Below, one piece after another: positions 53,833-62,794 of a stretch of 64,000 bases of DNA; the first letter of the stretch is position 1, and every line of letters begins with the position of its first letter. Where the stretch lies: NCBI RefSeq assembly GCF_001636055.1, contig NZ_CP011789.1, positions 4,898,001 to 4,962,000 on the forward strand, given 5' to 3'. The notes below the pieces were generated by a model. The model worked only from the letters and a program-made list of their open reading frames with translations, did no database searches and was not told where the DNA came from. Both the position numbers and the translations under genes were made by a program. This stretch comes from Pseudomonas putida. Its GTDB lineage: Bacteria > Pseudomonadota > Gammaproteobacteria > Pseudomonadales > Pseudomonadaceae.

Positions 53833-55479
53833 CTAACGAACCTGCCCCAGGTTCGCCTCGCTCATGTCCAACTCCCCCAGCACCTGGCGCACGACTTCAT
53901 CCCCCACCAGGTGCTGGCGGTGCAGGCTGTAGAGCTCCAGCCGCTGCGCGCGCAATGCGCGCAGGCGCAGCCGACGCTCCAGAAGATCCATCTGTTCGGC
54001 CAATGCACGCGCTTCGGCGCTGTCGTTGTAGCTGTCCAGCTCGTCCCGGTACTCTGCCATCAGGCGCGCCTTCAGCTCGGTCGCCAGCGTCGCCTGGGCG
54101 GCATCCTGCGGGGCATTGGCATCGACGACCTCCTCAGCCTCCAAGGCATGGATGGCGGCTTCCGCAGTACGCCTCCAGGCTTCCTGCACCTCCTGGTGCA
54201 GGCGCTCGTCCGGGCTCTTGGTCACCCCGCGCAACAGGATCGGCAGGGCGATGCAGGCACTGATCAGCGACAGCAGGATCACCCCGGCGGCAATGAAGAT
54301 CAGCAGATCACGCTCCGGGAACGCCTGGCCGGCCCCGATCAGCAAGGGTACCGACATCACACCCGCCAAGGTCACAGCCCCACGCACACCGCCAAGGGTC
54401 AACAGCCAGCACGAACGTGCGCTGGGCATCAGCACCAACGCCGACTTACCGCGCCAGCGGCGCACCACGCCGATAGCGCGCCACACGCTCTGTACCCAGA
54501 CGAACCGCAGCAGCACCAACGCCACGAAGATCGCCACCACATCAAGGCAACGCCAGGCCAGGGTCGGCCACAACGACGTTTCGTGGCTGACAACTGCCTT
54601 GATGATGTCGGGTAATTGCAAGCCCAGCAGCAGGAAGATCAGACCATTGAAGGCGAACTCCAGCAGCGACCAGACGCTGCGGTTGAGCAGGCGCGTGCTG
54701 GTCTGGCGCGGCAACAGGTCGAGCCAGCTCTGCATCATCCCTGCCGCCACCGCCGAGAGAATGCCCGAGACACCGAGTCGTTCGGCCAGCACATAGGCGG
54801 CAAACGGCAACAGCAGCATGAACACCACATGCGTCGCCGGATCGTCCCAGCCCCGGGCGATCATCCAGGCACGCAGGCGCCCCACCAGCCAGCTGAGGCC
54901 CACGCCAACCGCAAGCCCGCCGATGGCTACCAGCACGAACGTCAGGCTGGCATCGGTCAACGAAAATACCCCGGTAATGGCAGCTGCCAACGCGAACTTG
55001 AACGTCACCAGGCCCGAAGCATCGTTCATCAGTGCTTCGCCCTGGAGCATATGCATCAAGGGGGTTGGCAGGCGATCCTGGGTAATCGCCGAAACCGCCA
55101 CCGCATCAGTGGGCGAGAGCACCGCGGCCAGGGCGAACGCTACCGGCAGTGGAATGCTTGGCAGGATCCAGTGAATGAAGTACCCCGCCCCCACCACGGT
55201 GAACAGCACCAACCCCACGGCCAAGGCCACCACCGGGCCACGAATGCGCCAGAGCTCACGCTTGGGGATGCGCCAGCCATCGGCGAACAGCAGCGGCGGC
55301 AGGAACAGAAACAGGAACAGCTCGGGATCGAGGGCCACATGCAGCCCAAGCGTGGGCCAGGCCAGCAGCGCGCCGGCCGCGATCTGCACCAGCGGCAAGG
55401 GCAGCGGCACCATGCGTCCGACCAGCTTGGAAAGGCTCACCAGCATCAGCAGGATAAGAACGGTATAGGCTGACTGCAT
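53833..55479 (-). CDS. Na+/H+ antiporter, CPA1 (NhaP) family
   Basis: A 548-residue inner-membrane cation/proton exchanger. About twelve hydrophobic segments fill residues 5-420; the ion-site motifs are LSPTDAVAVSAI and LMNDASGLVTFKFAL, with the conserved Asp in each. A hydrophilic C-terminal domain of ~130 residues is rich in Ala, Glu and Arg and probably helical. ATG 55479 is preferred (GGAAG about 8 nt upstream) over GTG 55509. It is convergent with the metalloprotease with only 2 nt between stops. Confidence 0.9.
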   Translation of the reverse strand: MQSAYTVLILLMLVSLSKLVGRMVPLPLPLVQIAAGALLAWPTLGLHVALDPELFLFLFLPPLLFADGWRIPKRELWRIRGPVVALAVGLVLFTVVGAGYFIHWILPSIPLPVAFALAAVLSPTDAVAVSAITQDRLPTPLMHMLQGEALMNDASGLVTFKFALAAAITGVFSLTDASLTFVLVAIGGLAVGVGLSWLVGRLRAWMIARGWDDPATHVVFMLLLPFAAYVLAERLGVSGILSAVAAGMMQSWLDLLPRQTSTRLLNRSVWSLLEFAFNGLIFLLLGLQLPDIIKAVVSHETSLWPTLAWRCLDVVAIFVALVLLRFVWVQSVWRAIGVVRRWRGKSALVLMPSARSCWLLTLGGVRGAVTLAGVMSVPLLIGAGQAFPERDLLIFIAAGVILLSLISACIALPILLRGVTKSPDERLHQEVQEAWRRTAEAAIHALEAEEVVDANAPQDAAQATLATELKARLMAEYRDELDSYNDSAEARALAEQMDLLERRLRLRALRAQRLELYSLHRQHLVGDEVVRQVLGELDMSEANLGQVR

Positions 55480-55689
55480 TGGCAAGACTTCCTGTATGAA
55501 AGCAGACACGAAAAAAAGGCCAGACTTCGCCCTTGAAACAATATGTTAGCGTCGGGCGGTGATGATGCACCGCTGAACCATGGTCGAACGCCACCCGGGA
55601 ATATGTAACACAATGCTACCTGAGAGGTCGTGATACAGATCGATCGCCTAGCCGGACAGCAAGCCGTGGCGCCAGGCCCATCGATACCG

Positions 55690-55695
55690 CATAAT
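55690..55695 (+). promoter_or_regulatory. Candidate -10 for the arsC-like/dapD unit
   Basis: CATAAT lies 65 nt before the arsC-like start, with a poor -35 (TGGCGC) at 17-nt spacing. The ~280-nt divergent gap from 55480 otherwise has no recognisable gene. Confidence 0.3.
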
Positions 55696-55760
55696 CGCCC
55701 CACCCATTCTTCAAGGAGTATCGGGGACGCCAGGTCCGGCCCGGCAGCCCCAGGCATTCA

Positions 55761-56108
55761 ATGGCTTACACTCTCTACGGCATCAAAGCCTGCGACACCA
55801 TGAAAAAGGCCCGCACCTGGCTTGAAGAACAGGCCATCGGTTACGCGCTCCACGACTACAAGACCCAAGGCATCGACCGTGACAGCCTCGAGCGCTGGTG
55901 CGACGAGCACGGCTGGGAAGTCGTGCTGAACCGCGCCGGCACCACCTTCCGCAAGCTCGACGAGGCCAGCAAGGCCGACCTGAACCAGGCAAAGGCCATC
56001 GAGCTGATGCTGGCTCAACCGTCGATGATCAAGCGCCCGGTGCTCGATCTGGGTGACCGCACCCTGGTGGGCTTCAAGCCCGACCTGTACGCCGCGGCAC
56101 TGGCCTGA
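55761..56108 (+). CDS. ArsC/Spx-family protein (YffB-like)
   Basis: A 115-residue thioredoxin-fold protein with a single redox Cys11 in YGIKACDTMKKA, as in the YffB branch of the ArsC family; the pair KRPVLD and LVGFKPDLY near the C-terminus completes the active-site side. True arsenate reductases carry more basic residues around the site, and no ars genes are near, so an arsenate role is not claimed. It lies 35 nt before dapD and is often next to dapD or dapE in proteobacteria. Confidence 0.88.
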   Translation: MAYTLYGIKACDTMKKARTWLEEQAIGYALHDYKTQGIDRDSLERWCDEHGWEVVLNRAGTTFRKLDEASKADLNQAKAIELMLAQPSMIKRPVLDLGDRTLVGFKPDLYAAALA

Positions 56109-56143
56109 TCCGCTCCACACCCTATTTCGCACGAGGTAATTGC

Positions 56144-57178
56144 ATGTCCACCACTCTGTTCAGCCTGGCCTTCGGTGTCGGCACCCAGAACCGCCAGGGC
56201 ACCTGGCTGGAAGTCTTCTACGCTCAGCCCCTGCTCAACCCGTCCACCGAGCTGGTCGCGGCCGTCGCTCCGATCCTCGGTTACGAAGGCGGCAACCAGG
56301 CGATCGCCTTCAGCCCGGCCCAGGCCGCCCAGCTCGCCGACGCGGTCAAGGGCGTGGACGCCACCCAGCACGCATTGCTGACCCGCCTGGCCGAAAGCCA
56401 CAAGCCGCTGGTCGCCACCCTGCTCGCCGAAGACGGCGCGCTGACCTCGACCCCCGAGGCCTACCTCAAGCTGCACCTGCTGTCGCACCGCCTGGTCAAG
56501 CCGCACGGCGTTTCCCTGGCCGGCATCTTCCCGCTGCTGCCGAACGTGGCCTGGACCAACCAGGGTGCCATCGACCTGGCCGAACTGGCCGAGCAGCAAC
56601 TGGAAGCACGCCTGAAGGGCGAGCTGCTGGAAGTGTTCTCGGTGGACAAGTTCCCGAAGATGACCGACTACGTGGTCCCGAGCGGCGTGCGTATCGCCGA
56701 CACCGCCCGCGTGCGCCTGGGCGCCTATATCGGCGAAGGCACCACCATCATGCACGAAGGCTTCGTCAACTTTAACGCTGGCACCGAAGGCCCGGGCATG
56801 ATCGAAGGCCGTGTCTCGGCAGGCGTGTTCGTCGGCAAGGGCTCGGACCTGGGCGGTGGTTGCTCGACCATGGGCACCCTGTCCGGTGGCGGCAACATCG
56901 TCATCAAGGTTGGCGAAGGCTGCCTGATCGGCGCCAACGCCGGTATCGGTATCCCGCTGGGCGACCGCAACACTGTCGAAGCCGGCCTGTACATCACCGC
57001 TGGCACCAAGGTGAACCTGCTCGACGAGCACAATGAGCTGGTCAAGGTGGTCAAGGCCCGTGACCTGGCCGGCCAGACCGACCTGCTGTTCCGTCGCAAC
57101 TCGCTCAACGGCGCAGTCGAGTGCAAGACCCACAAGTCGGCCATCGAGCTGAACGAGGCGCTGCACGCACACAACTGA
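56144..57178 (+). CDS. dapD: Tetrahydrodipicolinate N-succinyltransferase
   Basis: A 344-residue enzyme that succinylates tetrahydrodipicolinate, the committed step of the succinylase branch to diaminopimelate and lysine. It is the long Pseudomonas-type form: an N-terminal domain of ~180 residues followed by left-handed beta-helix repeats (VRIADTARVRLGAYIGEGTT, then GFVNFNAGTEG). ATG 56144 has ACGAGG 7 nt upstream. It is followed by a REP element and a terminator. Confidence 0.96.
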   Translation: MSTTLFSLAFGVGTQNRQGTWLEVFYAQPLLNPSTELVAAVAPILGYEGGNQAIAFSPAQAAQLADAVKGVDATQHALLTRLAESHKPLVATLLAEDGALTSTPEAYLKLHLLSHRLVKPHGVSLAGIFPLLPNVAWTNQGAIDLAELAEQQLEARLKGELLEVFSVDKFPKMTDYVVPSGVRIADTARVRLGAYIGEGTTIMHEGFVNFNAGTEGPGMIEGRVSAGVFVGKGSDLGGGCSTMGTLSGGGNIVIKVGEGCLIGANAGIGIPLGDRNTVEAGLYITAGTKVNLLDEHNELVKVVKARDLAGQTDLLFRRNSLNGAVECKTHKSAIELNEALHAHN

Positions 57179-57192
57179 GAACCTTGCAGGCC

Positions 57193-57218
57193 TCTGTAGA
57201 AGCGGGCTTGCCCGCGAT
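57193..57218. repeat. REP-type element after dapD
   Basis: The core GCGGGC-TT-GCCCGC (57202-57215) with flanking TGTAGAA reads on the minus strand as GCGGGCAAGCCCGCTTCTACA, the usual REP consensus of P. putida-group genomes. Same family as the copies at 28409 and 62621. Confidence 0.75.
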
Positions 57219-57248
57219 CAGCGGACTCTCGGCGTCTGAGATGTTAAG

Positions 57249-57281
57249 ATCGGGTCTGGCACCACGCCAGACCCGATTTTC
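57249..57281 (+). terminator. dapD terminator, close to the csdA start
   Basis: ATCGGGTCTGGC and GCCAGACCCGAT form a perfect 12-bp stem with a 5-nt loop, followed by TTTTC. It ends about 18 nt before the csdA ATG. Confidence 0.85.
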
Positions 57282-57299
57282 ATTCCAGGCCCCGCAATC

Positions 57300-58505
57300 A
57301 TGTTCCAGCCCTCCCCCTGGCGTGCCGACTTTCCCGCCATCACCGCCCTGCAACGGCAGCACCAGACCTACCTGGACAGCGCCGCCACAACACAGAAACC
57401 CCAGGCCCTGCTTGATGCCCTGAGCCACTACTACAGCCATGGTGCAGCCAATGTGCACCGCGCCCAGCACCTGCCTGGCGCGCTAGCGACCCAGGCATTC
57501 GAGACCAGCCGCGACAAGGTTGCTGCCTGGCTCAACGCCGCTGACTCCCGGCAGATCATCTTCACCCACGGCGCCACCTCGGCGCTCAACCTGCTGGCAT
57601 ACGGGCTGGAGCATGGCTTCGAAGCCGGCGACGAAATCGCCGTCAGCGCGCTGGAGCACCACGCCAACCTGCTGCCCTGGCAACAATTGGCGCGGCGCCG
57701 CAATCTGCGCCTGGTAGTGCTGCCGCTGGACGAACATGGCCGGATCGACCTCGACCAGGCCCTGCAACTGATCGGGTCGCGCACACGCCTGGTGGCGCTG
57801 AGCCAACTGTCCAACGTGCTCGGCACCTGGCAGCCATTGCCTGCGCTGCTCGCTCATGCCCGCGCCCAAGGCGCTCTGAGCGTGGTCGATGGCGCCCAGG
57901 GCGTGGTTCATGGCCGCCACGACGTGCAGCAGTTGGGCTGCGATTTCTACGTATTTTCCAGCCACAAGCTATATGGCCCGGATGGGGTTGGCGCGCTCTA
58001 TGGCCGCACGGAGGCCCTGGCACGGCTGCGCCACTGGCAGTTCGGCGGCGAGATGGTGCAACTGGCCGACTACCATGAGGCAAGCTTTCGTCCCGCGCCA
58101 CTGGGCTTCGAGGCGGGCACGCCGCCGATCGCCAGTGTCATCGGCCTGGGCGCGACCCTCGATTACCTTGCCAGCCTCGATCCTGCGGCCGTGGCAGCCC
58201 ACGAAGCCAGCCTGCACCAGCACCTGGTGCGCGGCCTGGCCGACCGCGAAGGCGTGCGCATGCTCGGCACCCCACAGAGCGCACTGGCCAGTTTCGTCAT
58301 CGATGGCGTGCACAACGCCGATATCGCCCACCTGCTGACCGAACAAGGGATCGCAGTGCGCGCCGGCCACCATTGCGCGATGCCATTGCTCAAGGGACTG
58401 GGGCTGGAAGGCGCGATCCGCGTTTCGCTGGGGCTGTACAACGACAGCGACGACCTGCAGCGCTTCTTCGATGCGCTCGACCAGGGCCTGGAGCTGCTGC
58501 GGTGA
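57300..58505 (+). CDS. csdA: Cysteine desulfurase CsdA
   Basis: A 401-residue PLP enzyme of the SufS/CsdA group that takes sulfur from cysteine as a persulfide on Cys359 (GHHCAMPLL). PLP lysine is Lys223 in SSHKLYGPDGVG; the N-terminal YLDSAATTQKP motif is typical. It is called CsdA and not SufS because its partner is the adjacent csdE and tcdA follows, and no suf genes are near. Its ribosome site is weak and a terminator lies just upstream. Confidence 0.93.
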   Translation: MFQPSPWRADFPAITALQRQHQTYLDSAATTQKPQALLDALSHYYSHGAANVHRAQHLPGALATQAFETSRDKVAAWLNAADSRQIIFTHGATSALNLLAYGLEHGFEAGDEIAVSALEHHANLLPWQQLARRRNLRLVVLPLDEHGRIDLDQALQLIGSRTRLVALSQLSNVLGTWQPLPALLAHARAQGALSVVDGAQGVVHGRHDVQQLGCDFYVFSSHKLYGPDGVGALYGRTEALARLRHWQFGGEMVQLADYHEASFRPAPLGFEAGTPPIASVIGLGATLDYLASLDPAAVAAHEASLHQHLVRGLADREGVRMLGTPQSALASFVIDGVHNADIAHLLTEQGIAVRAGHHCAMPLLKGLGLEGAIRVSLGLYNDSDDLQRFFDALDQGLELLR

Positions 58506-58912
58506 GCCTGCCTGCCGACGCCCAGCAGGCACTGGACACCTTCACCCACGCAAAAGGCTGGGAACAGCGCGCACGCCTGTTGATGCAGATAGGCGATCGC
58601 CTGGAGCCACTGGACGAGTCTGACAAGACCGACGCCAACCGCGTACATGGCTGCGAAAGCCTGGTCTGGTTGGTGACTGGCCAGGTCGACGGACAGTGGC
58701 GCTTCAGGGCCACCAGCGATGCCCGGCTGCTGCGCGGTCTATTGGCGCTGCTGCTGGTGCGGGTACAGGGGCTGGACAGCGAAGCGTTGGCCGCGTTGGA
58801 CCTGCGTGCGTGGTTCACACAACTGGGGCTGGAGCGGCACCTTTCGCCTTCACGCAGCAATGGGCTGCATGCGGTGTTGTTGCGGATGACGGAGTTGGTG
58901 TCCAGCCCCTGA
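58502..58912 (+). CDS. csdE: Sulfur acceptor protein CsdE (SufE family)
   Basis: A 136-residue SufE-like protein that accepts the persulfide from CsdA on Cys51 (VHGCESLVWL). The start is GTG 58502, which overlaps the csdA stop by 4 nt (GTGA), giving translational coupling; an in-frame ATG at 58373 lies inside csdA. Length and the C-terminal LGLERHLSPSRSNGL motif fit the family. Confidence 0.93.
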   Translation: MSLPADAQQALDTFTHAKGWEQRARLLMQIGDRLEPLDESDKTDANRVHGCESLVWLVTGQVDGQWRFRATSDARLLRGLLALLLVRVQGLDSEALAALDLRAWFTQLGLERHLSPSRSNGLHAVLLRMTELVSSP

Positions 58913-58975
58913 GTCGGCGGCACCTGCTTCGCCGGTCCCCCCCCTGCTGCGGCACCCGCGAAGAAGCCCCCGCGC

Positions 58976-59785
58976 TTATTGCGCCTTCACCCGCTCCGAG
59001 GGCCGCCGCGCCCCCGCCACCAGCTTCTCCACAGCCTTGCTCACGGCCACCATGCCGAAGGTCGCGGTGACCATCATCACCGCGCCGAAGCCCCCCGAGC
59101 AATCCAGGCGCACGCCTTCCCCCACGAAGCTCTTCTGCAGGCAAACACTGCCATCGCCCTTGGGGTAGCGCAGTTGCTCGCTGGAGAACACACAGGGCAC
59201 CCCGTAATTACGGCTGACATTGCGCGAGAAGTTGTAGTCCCGGCGCAAGGTGGAACGTACCCGCGACGCCAGTGGGTCGTTGAAGGTCTTGTTGAGGTCG
59301 CCAATCTGGATCTGGGTCGGATCGATCTGTCCGCCCGCACCACCTGTGGTGACAATCGCAATCTTGCGTCGGCGGCACCAGGCGATCAGCGCAGCCTTGG
59401 CCTGCACGCTGTCGATGCAGTCGATCACGCAATCCAGCGACTCGGTGATGTATTCGAGCATGGTGTCACGGGTGACGAAGTCAGCGACCGCATGCACGGT
59501 GCAGGCCGGGTTGATCGCACGCAGGCGCTCGGCCATGACCTCGACCTTCGAGCGCCCCACCTGCCCCTCCAGTGCATGAGCCTGGCGATTGGTGTTGCTG
59601 ACGCAGACATCGTCCAGATCGAACAGGCTGATTTCACCCACGCCGCTGCGCGCCAGGGCTTCCGCCGCCCAGGAACCCACACCGCCGATGCCGACGACTG
59701 CCACGTGGGCCTGACGCAGACGTTGCAGGCCGTCATCGCCGTACAGCCGGGCGACACCGGCAAAGCGTGGATCTTCTGTGCTCAT
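58976..59785 (-). CDS. tcdA: tRNA threonylcarbamoyladenosine dehydratase
   Basis: A 269-residue E1-like ATP-dependent enzyme (also CsdL or YgdL) that cyclises t6A37 in ANN-decoding tRNAs. The nucleotide motif GIGGVGSWAAEALARSG, the DLDDVCVSNTNRQ motif and the later VIDCIDSVQAKAALI are intact. CsdE can hand sulfur to this protein, and here it faces csdE from the other strand with about 60 nt between. ATG 59785 has GGGG 7 nt upstream; ATG 59791 is an alternative. Confidence 0.95.
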   Translation of the reverse strand: MSTEDPRFAGVARLYGDDGLQRLRQAHVAVVGIGGVGSWAAEALARSGVGEISLFDLDDVCVSNTNRQAHALEGQVGRSKVEVMAERLRAINPACTVHAVADFVTRDTMLEYITESLDCVIDCIDSVQAKAALIAWCRRRKIAIVTTGGAGGQIDPTQIQIGDLNKTFNDPLASRVRSTLRRDYNFSRNVSRNYGVPCVFSSEQLRYPKGDGSVCLQKSFVGEGVRLDCSGGFGAVMMVTATFGMVAVSKAVEKLVAGARRPSERVKAQ

Positions 59786-60002
59786 GTTCATACCCCGAAA
59801 AAACCGGCGCGCATTATATGCCATGCGGACACGCCGGTGCGGGCTTGTCGACATGAGGGGGGTCTTGGCGCGGCGCGCGTTCATTAGGAAACAGCCTACC
59901 AATCCTGCTTTAATGTCTTATCAAACAAGCAGATCTGGACGACAACAGAGCGGGATCCACGACGCGAGCTTCCCGCTCCCTGCCTCGGAAACTGAATCAC
60001 CT

Positions 60003-62594
60003 ATGTCATCACGCAAATTCGGTCTCAACCTGGTAGTGGTGCTGGCCATTGCCGCGCTGTTCACCGGCTTCTGGGCGCTGATCAACCGCCCGGTGTCGGC
60101 CCCTGCCTGGCCAGAACAGATCTCCGGCTTCTCCTACTCACCCTTCCGTCTCGGTGAAAGCCCGCAAAAGGGCCAGTACCCCAGCGAAGACGAGATGCGC
60201 CAGGATCTGGAGCAACTCAGCAAGCTCACCGACAGCATCCGTATCTACACCGTCGAAGGCACCCAGGCGGAGATTCCGCACCTGGCCGAGGAGCTGGGCC
60301 TGCGTGTGACCCTGGGCATCTGGATCAGTACGGACCTGGAGCGCAACGAGCGCGAGATCGAAAAAGCCATCGGCCTGGCCAACAGCTCGCGCAGCGTGGT
60401 GCGAGTGGTGGTGGGCAACGAAGCACTGTTCCGCGAAGAAATCACGCCAGAGGCGCTGATCAAGTACCTGGACCGAGTGCGCGCCGCAGTCAAAGTCCCC
60501 GTTACCACCAGTGAGCAATGGCACATCTGGAAAGAGCATCCGGAACTGGCCAAGCACGTCGACCTCATCGCCGCGCACATCCTGCCTTACTGGGAGTTCG
60601 TACCGGTGGGCGACTCGATCCAGTTCGTGCTCGACCGCGCCCGCGACCTCAAGCGCCAGTTCCCGCGCAAACCCTTGCTGCTGTCGGAAGTGGGCTGGCC
60701 GAGCAATGGCCGCATGCGCGGCGGCGCCGATGCGACCCAGGCCGACCAGGCGATCTACCTGCGCACCCTGGTCAACACCTTGAACCGCCGCGGCTTCAAC
60801 TACTTCGTGATCGAAGCCTACGACCAACCCTGGAAAGCCAGCGACGAAGGCTCGGTGGGCGCCTACTGGGGCGTGTTCAACGCCGAACGCCAGCAGAAAT
60901 TCAACTTCGAAGGGCCGGTGGTTGCCATTCCACAATGGCGAGCCCTGGCCGTGGCTTCGGTGGTGCTGGCGATGATCGCCCTGACCGTGCTGCTGATCGA
61001 CGGCTCGGCCCTGCGCCAACGCGGACGCACCTTCCTGACCTTCATCACCTTCCTCTGCGGGTCGGTACTGGTGTGGATCGCCTACGACTACAGCCAGCAG
61101 TACAGCACCTGGTTCAGCCTGACCGTAGGCTTGCTTCTGGCCCTCGGCGCCATCGGCGTGTTCATCGTCTTGCTCACCGAGGCCCACGAGCTGGCCGAGG
61201 CCGTATGGATTCACAAGCGACGACGCGAGTTCCTGCCGGTGCAGGGCGACGCTGCGTACCGGCCCAAGGTCTCGGTGCACGTGCCGTGCTACAACGAGCC
61301 ACCGGAGATGGTGAAACAGACCCTCGACGCCCTCGCCGCCCTGGACTATCCAGACTACGAAGTACTGGTGATCGACAACAACACCAAGGACCCGGCCGTG
61401 TGGGAGCCGCTCAAGGCCCACTGCGAGAAACTCGGCGAGCGCTTCCGCTTCTTCCACGTGGCACCGCTGGCCGGCTTCAAGGGCGGCGCGCTGAACTACC
61501 TGATCCCGCACACCGCCAAGGACGCCGAAGTGATCGCGGTGATCGACTCGGACTACTGCGTCGACCGCAACTGGCTCAAGCACATGGTCCCGCACTTCGC
61601 CGACCCGAAGATCGCCGTGGTGCAGTCGCCGCAGGACTACCGCGACCAGCACGAGAGCGCCTTCAAGAAGCTGTGCTACAGCGAATACAAGGGCTTCTTC
61701 CACATCGGCATGGTCACCCGCAACGACCGTGACGCGATCATCCAGCACGGCACCATGACCATGACCCGCCGCAGCGTGCTCGAAGAGCTGGGCTGGGCCG
61801 AATGGTGCATCTGCGAGGATGCCGAGCTGGGCCTGCGAGTGTTCGAGAAGGGGCTGTCGGCTGCCTACGCCCACAACAGCTATGGCAAGGGCCTGATGCC
61901 CGATACCTTCATCGACTTCAAGAAACAGCGTTTCCGCTGGGCCTATGGTGCGATCCAGATCATCAAGCATCACGCCGGCGCCCTGCTGCGCGGCAGGAAC
62001 AGCGAGCTGACCCGTGGCCAGCGCTACCACTTCCTGGCTGGCTGGCTGCCATGGATCGCCGATGGCATGAACATTTTCTTCACCGTCGGCGCACTGTTGT
62101 GGTCGGCGGCGATGATCATCGTGCCGCATCGCGTCGATCCACCGCTGATGATCTTTGCCATCCCGCCGCTGGCGCTGTTCTTCTTCAAGGTCGGCAAGAT
62201 CGTCTTCCTCTACCGCCGTGCGGTGGGGGTCAACATGAAGGACGCCTTCGCCGCCGCCCTGGCCGGCCTGGCGTTGTCGCACACCATCGCCAAGGCGGTG
62301 CTGTACGGCTTCTTCACCAGCAGCATGCCGTTCTTCCGCACCCCCAAGAACGCCGACAGCCATGGCGTGCTGGTGGCGATCTCCGAGGCGCGCGAAGAAC
62401 TGTTCATCATGTTGCTGCTGTGGAGCGCCGCGGCCGGGATCTACCTGGTGCAAGGGTTGCCCAGTTCCGACATGCGCTTCTGGGTAGCAATGCTGCTGGT
62501 GCAGTCGCTGCCGTACCTGGCGGCATTGGTGATGGCGTTGCTGTCGTCGCTGCCCAAGCCTGGAGAAAAGGCCGCCGAACCGCAGCAGGCCTGA
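60003..62594 (+). CDS. ndvB: Beta-(1,3)-glucan synthase, NdvB type (GH17-GT2 fusion)
   Basis: An 863-residue inner-membrane protein. An N-terminal membrane segment (about 7-27) precedes a periplasmic GH17 domain (about 40-300) with probable acid Glu140 (GNEALF) and nucleophile Glu229 (SEVGWPS). After three spans (about 315-400) comes a GT2 domain (about 420-660) with Asp515-x-Asp517, an EDAELG motif and Q642-x-x-R645-W646, then further spans to ~855. In P. aeruginosa NdvB (PA1163) makes cyclic beta-1,3-glucans of the periplasm, linked to biofilm drug tolerance, and its gene neighbours dapE as here. ATG 60003 has only a weak site. Confidence 0.9.
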   Translation: MSSRKFGLNLVVVLAIAALFTGFWALINRPVSAPAWPEQISGFSYSPFRLGESPQKGQYPSEDEMRQDLEQLSKLTDSIRIYTVEGTQAEIPHLAEELGLRVTLGIWISTDLERNEREIEKAIGLANSSRSVVRVVVGNEALFREEITPEALIKYLDRVRAAVKVPVTTSEQWHIWKEHPELAKHVDLIAAHILPYWEFVPVGDSIQFVLDRARDLKRQFPRKPLLLSEVGWPSNGRMRGGADATQADQAIYLRTLVNTLNRRGFNYFVIEAYDQPWKASDEGSVGAYWGVFNAERQQKFNFEGPVVAIPQWRALAVASVVLAMIALTVLLIDGSALRQRGRTFLTFITFLCGSVLVWIAYDYSQQYSTWFSLTVGLLLALGAIGVFIVLLTEAHELAEAVWIHKRRREFLPVQGDAAYRPKVSVHVPCYNEPPEMVKQTLDALAALDYPDYEVLVIDNNTKDPAVWEPLKAHCEKLGERFRFFHVAPLAGFKGGALNYLIPHTAKDAEVIAVIDSDYCVDRNWLKHMVPHFADPKIAVVQSPQDYRDQHESAFKKLCYSEYKGFFHIGMVTRNDRDAIIQHGTMTMTRRSVLEELGWAEWCICEDAELGLRVFEKGLSAAYAHNSYGKGLMPDTFIDFKKQRFRWAYGAIQIIKHHAGALLRGRNSELTRGQRYHFLAGWLPWIADGMNIFFTVGALLWSAAMIIVPHRVDPPLMIFAIPPLALFFFKVGKIVFLYRRAVGVNMKDAFAAALAGLALSHTIAKAVLYGFFTSSMPFFRTPKNADSHGVLVAISEAREELFIMLLLWSAAAGIYLVQGLPSSDMRFWVAMLLVQSLPYLAALVMALLSSLPKPGEKAAEPQQA

Positions 62595-62620
62595 TGCAAC
62601 GTGGGCTGCTTGGCAGCCCG

Positions 62621-62648
62621 TTCGCGGGCAAGCCCGCTCCTGCAGGTA
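62621..62648. repeat. REP-type element after ndvB
   Basis: The core GCGGGC-AA-GCCCGC (62624-62637) with CTCCTGCAGG to the right matches the REP consensus seen after dapD. It lies in the 200-nt gap between ndvB and dapE, where TATAAGAT (62743-62750) may be the dapE -10. Confidence 0.75.
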
Positions 62649-62794
62649 CCGCACCGGTGCTGTGGACCGTGCATGGGCTGGCAGGGGCGAACCACCGCTG
62701 CGACTTGCTGGCGAATGGGCCGTGAAGCCTGAAATCATTTGATATAAGATAACGCCCCCAAGATTTCCCGCCTTGCCTTGCCCCGGAGTCCCCC

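Noticed and set aside
55761..56108. Arsenate reductase
   Set aside because: Only the general ArsC-family fold and one Cys are seen; no ars operon is near, and YffB-like proteins without arsenate activity fit better.
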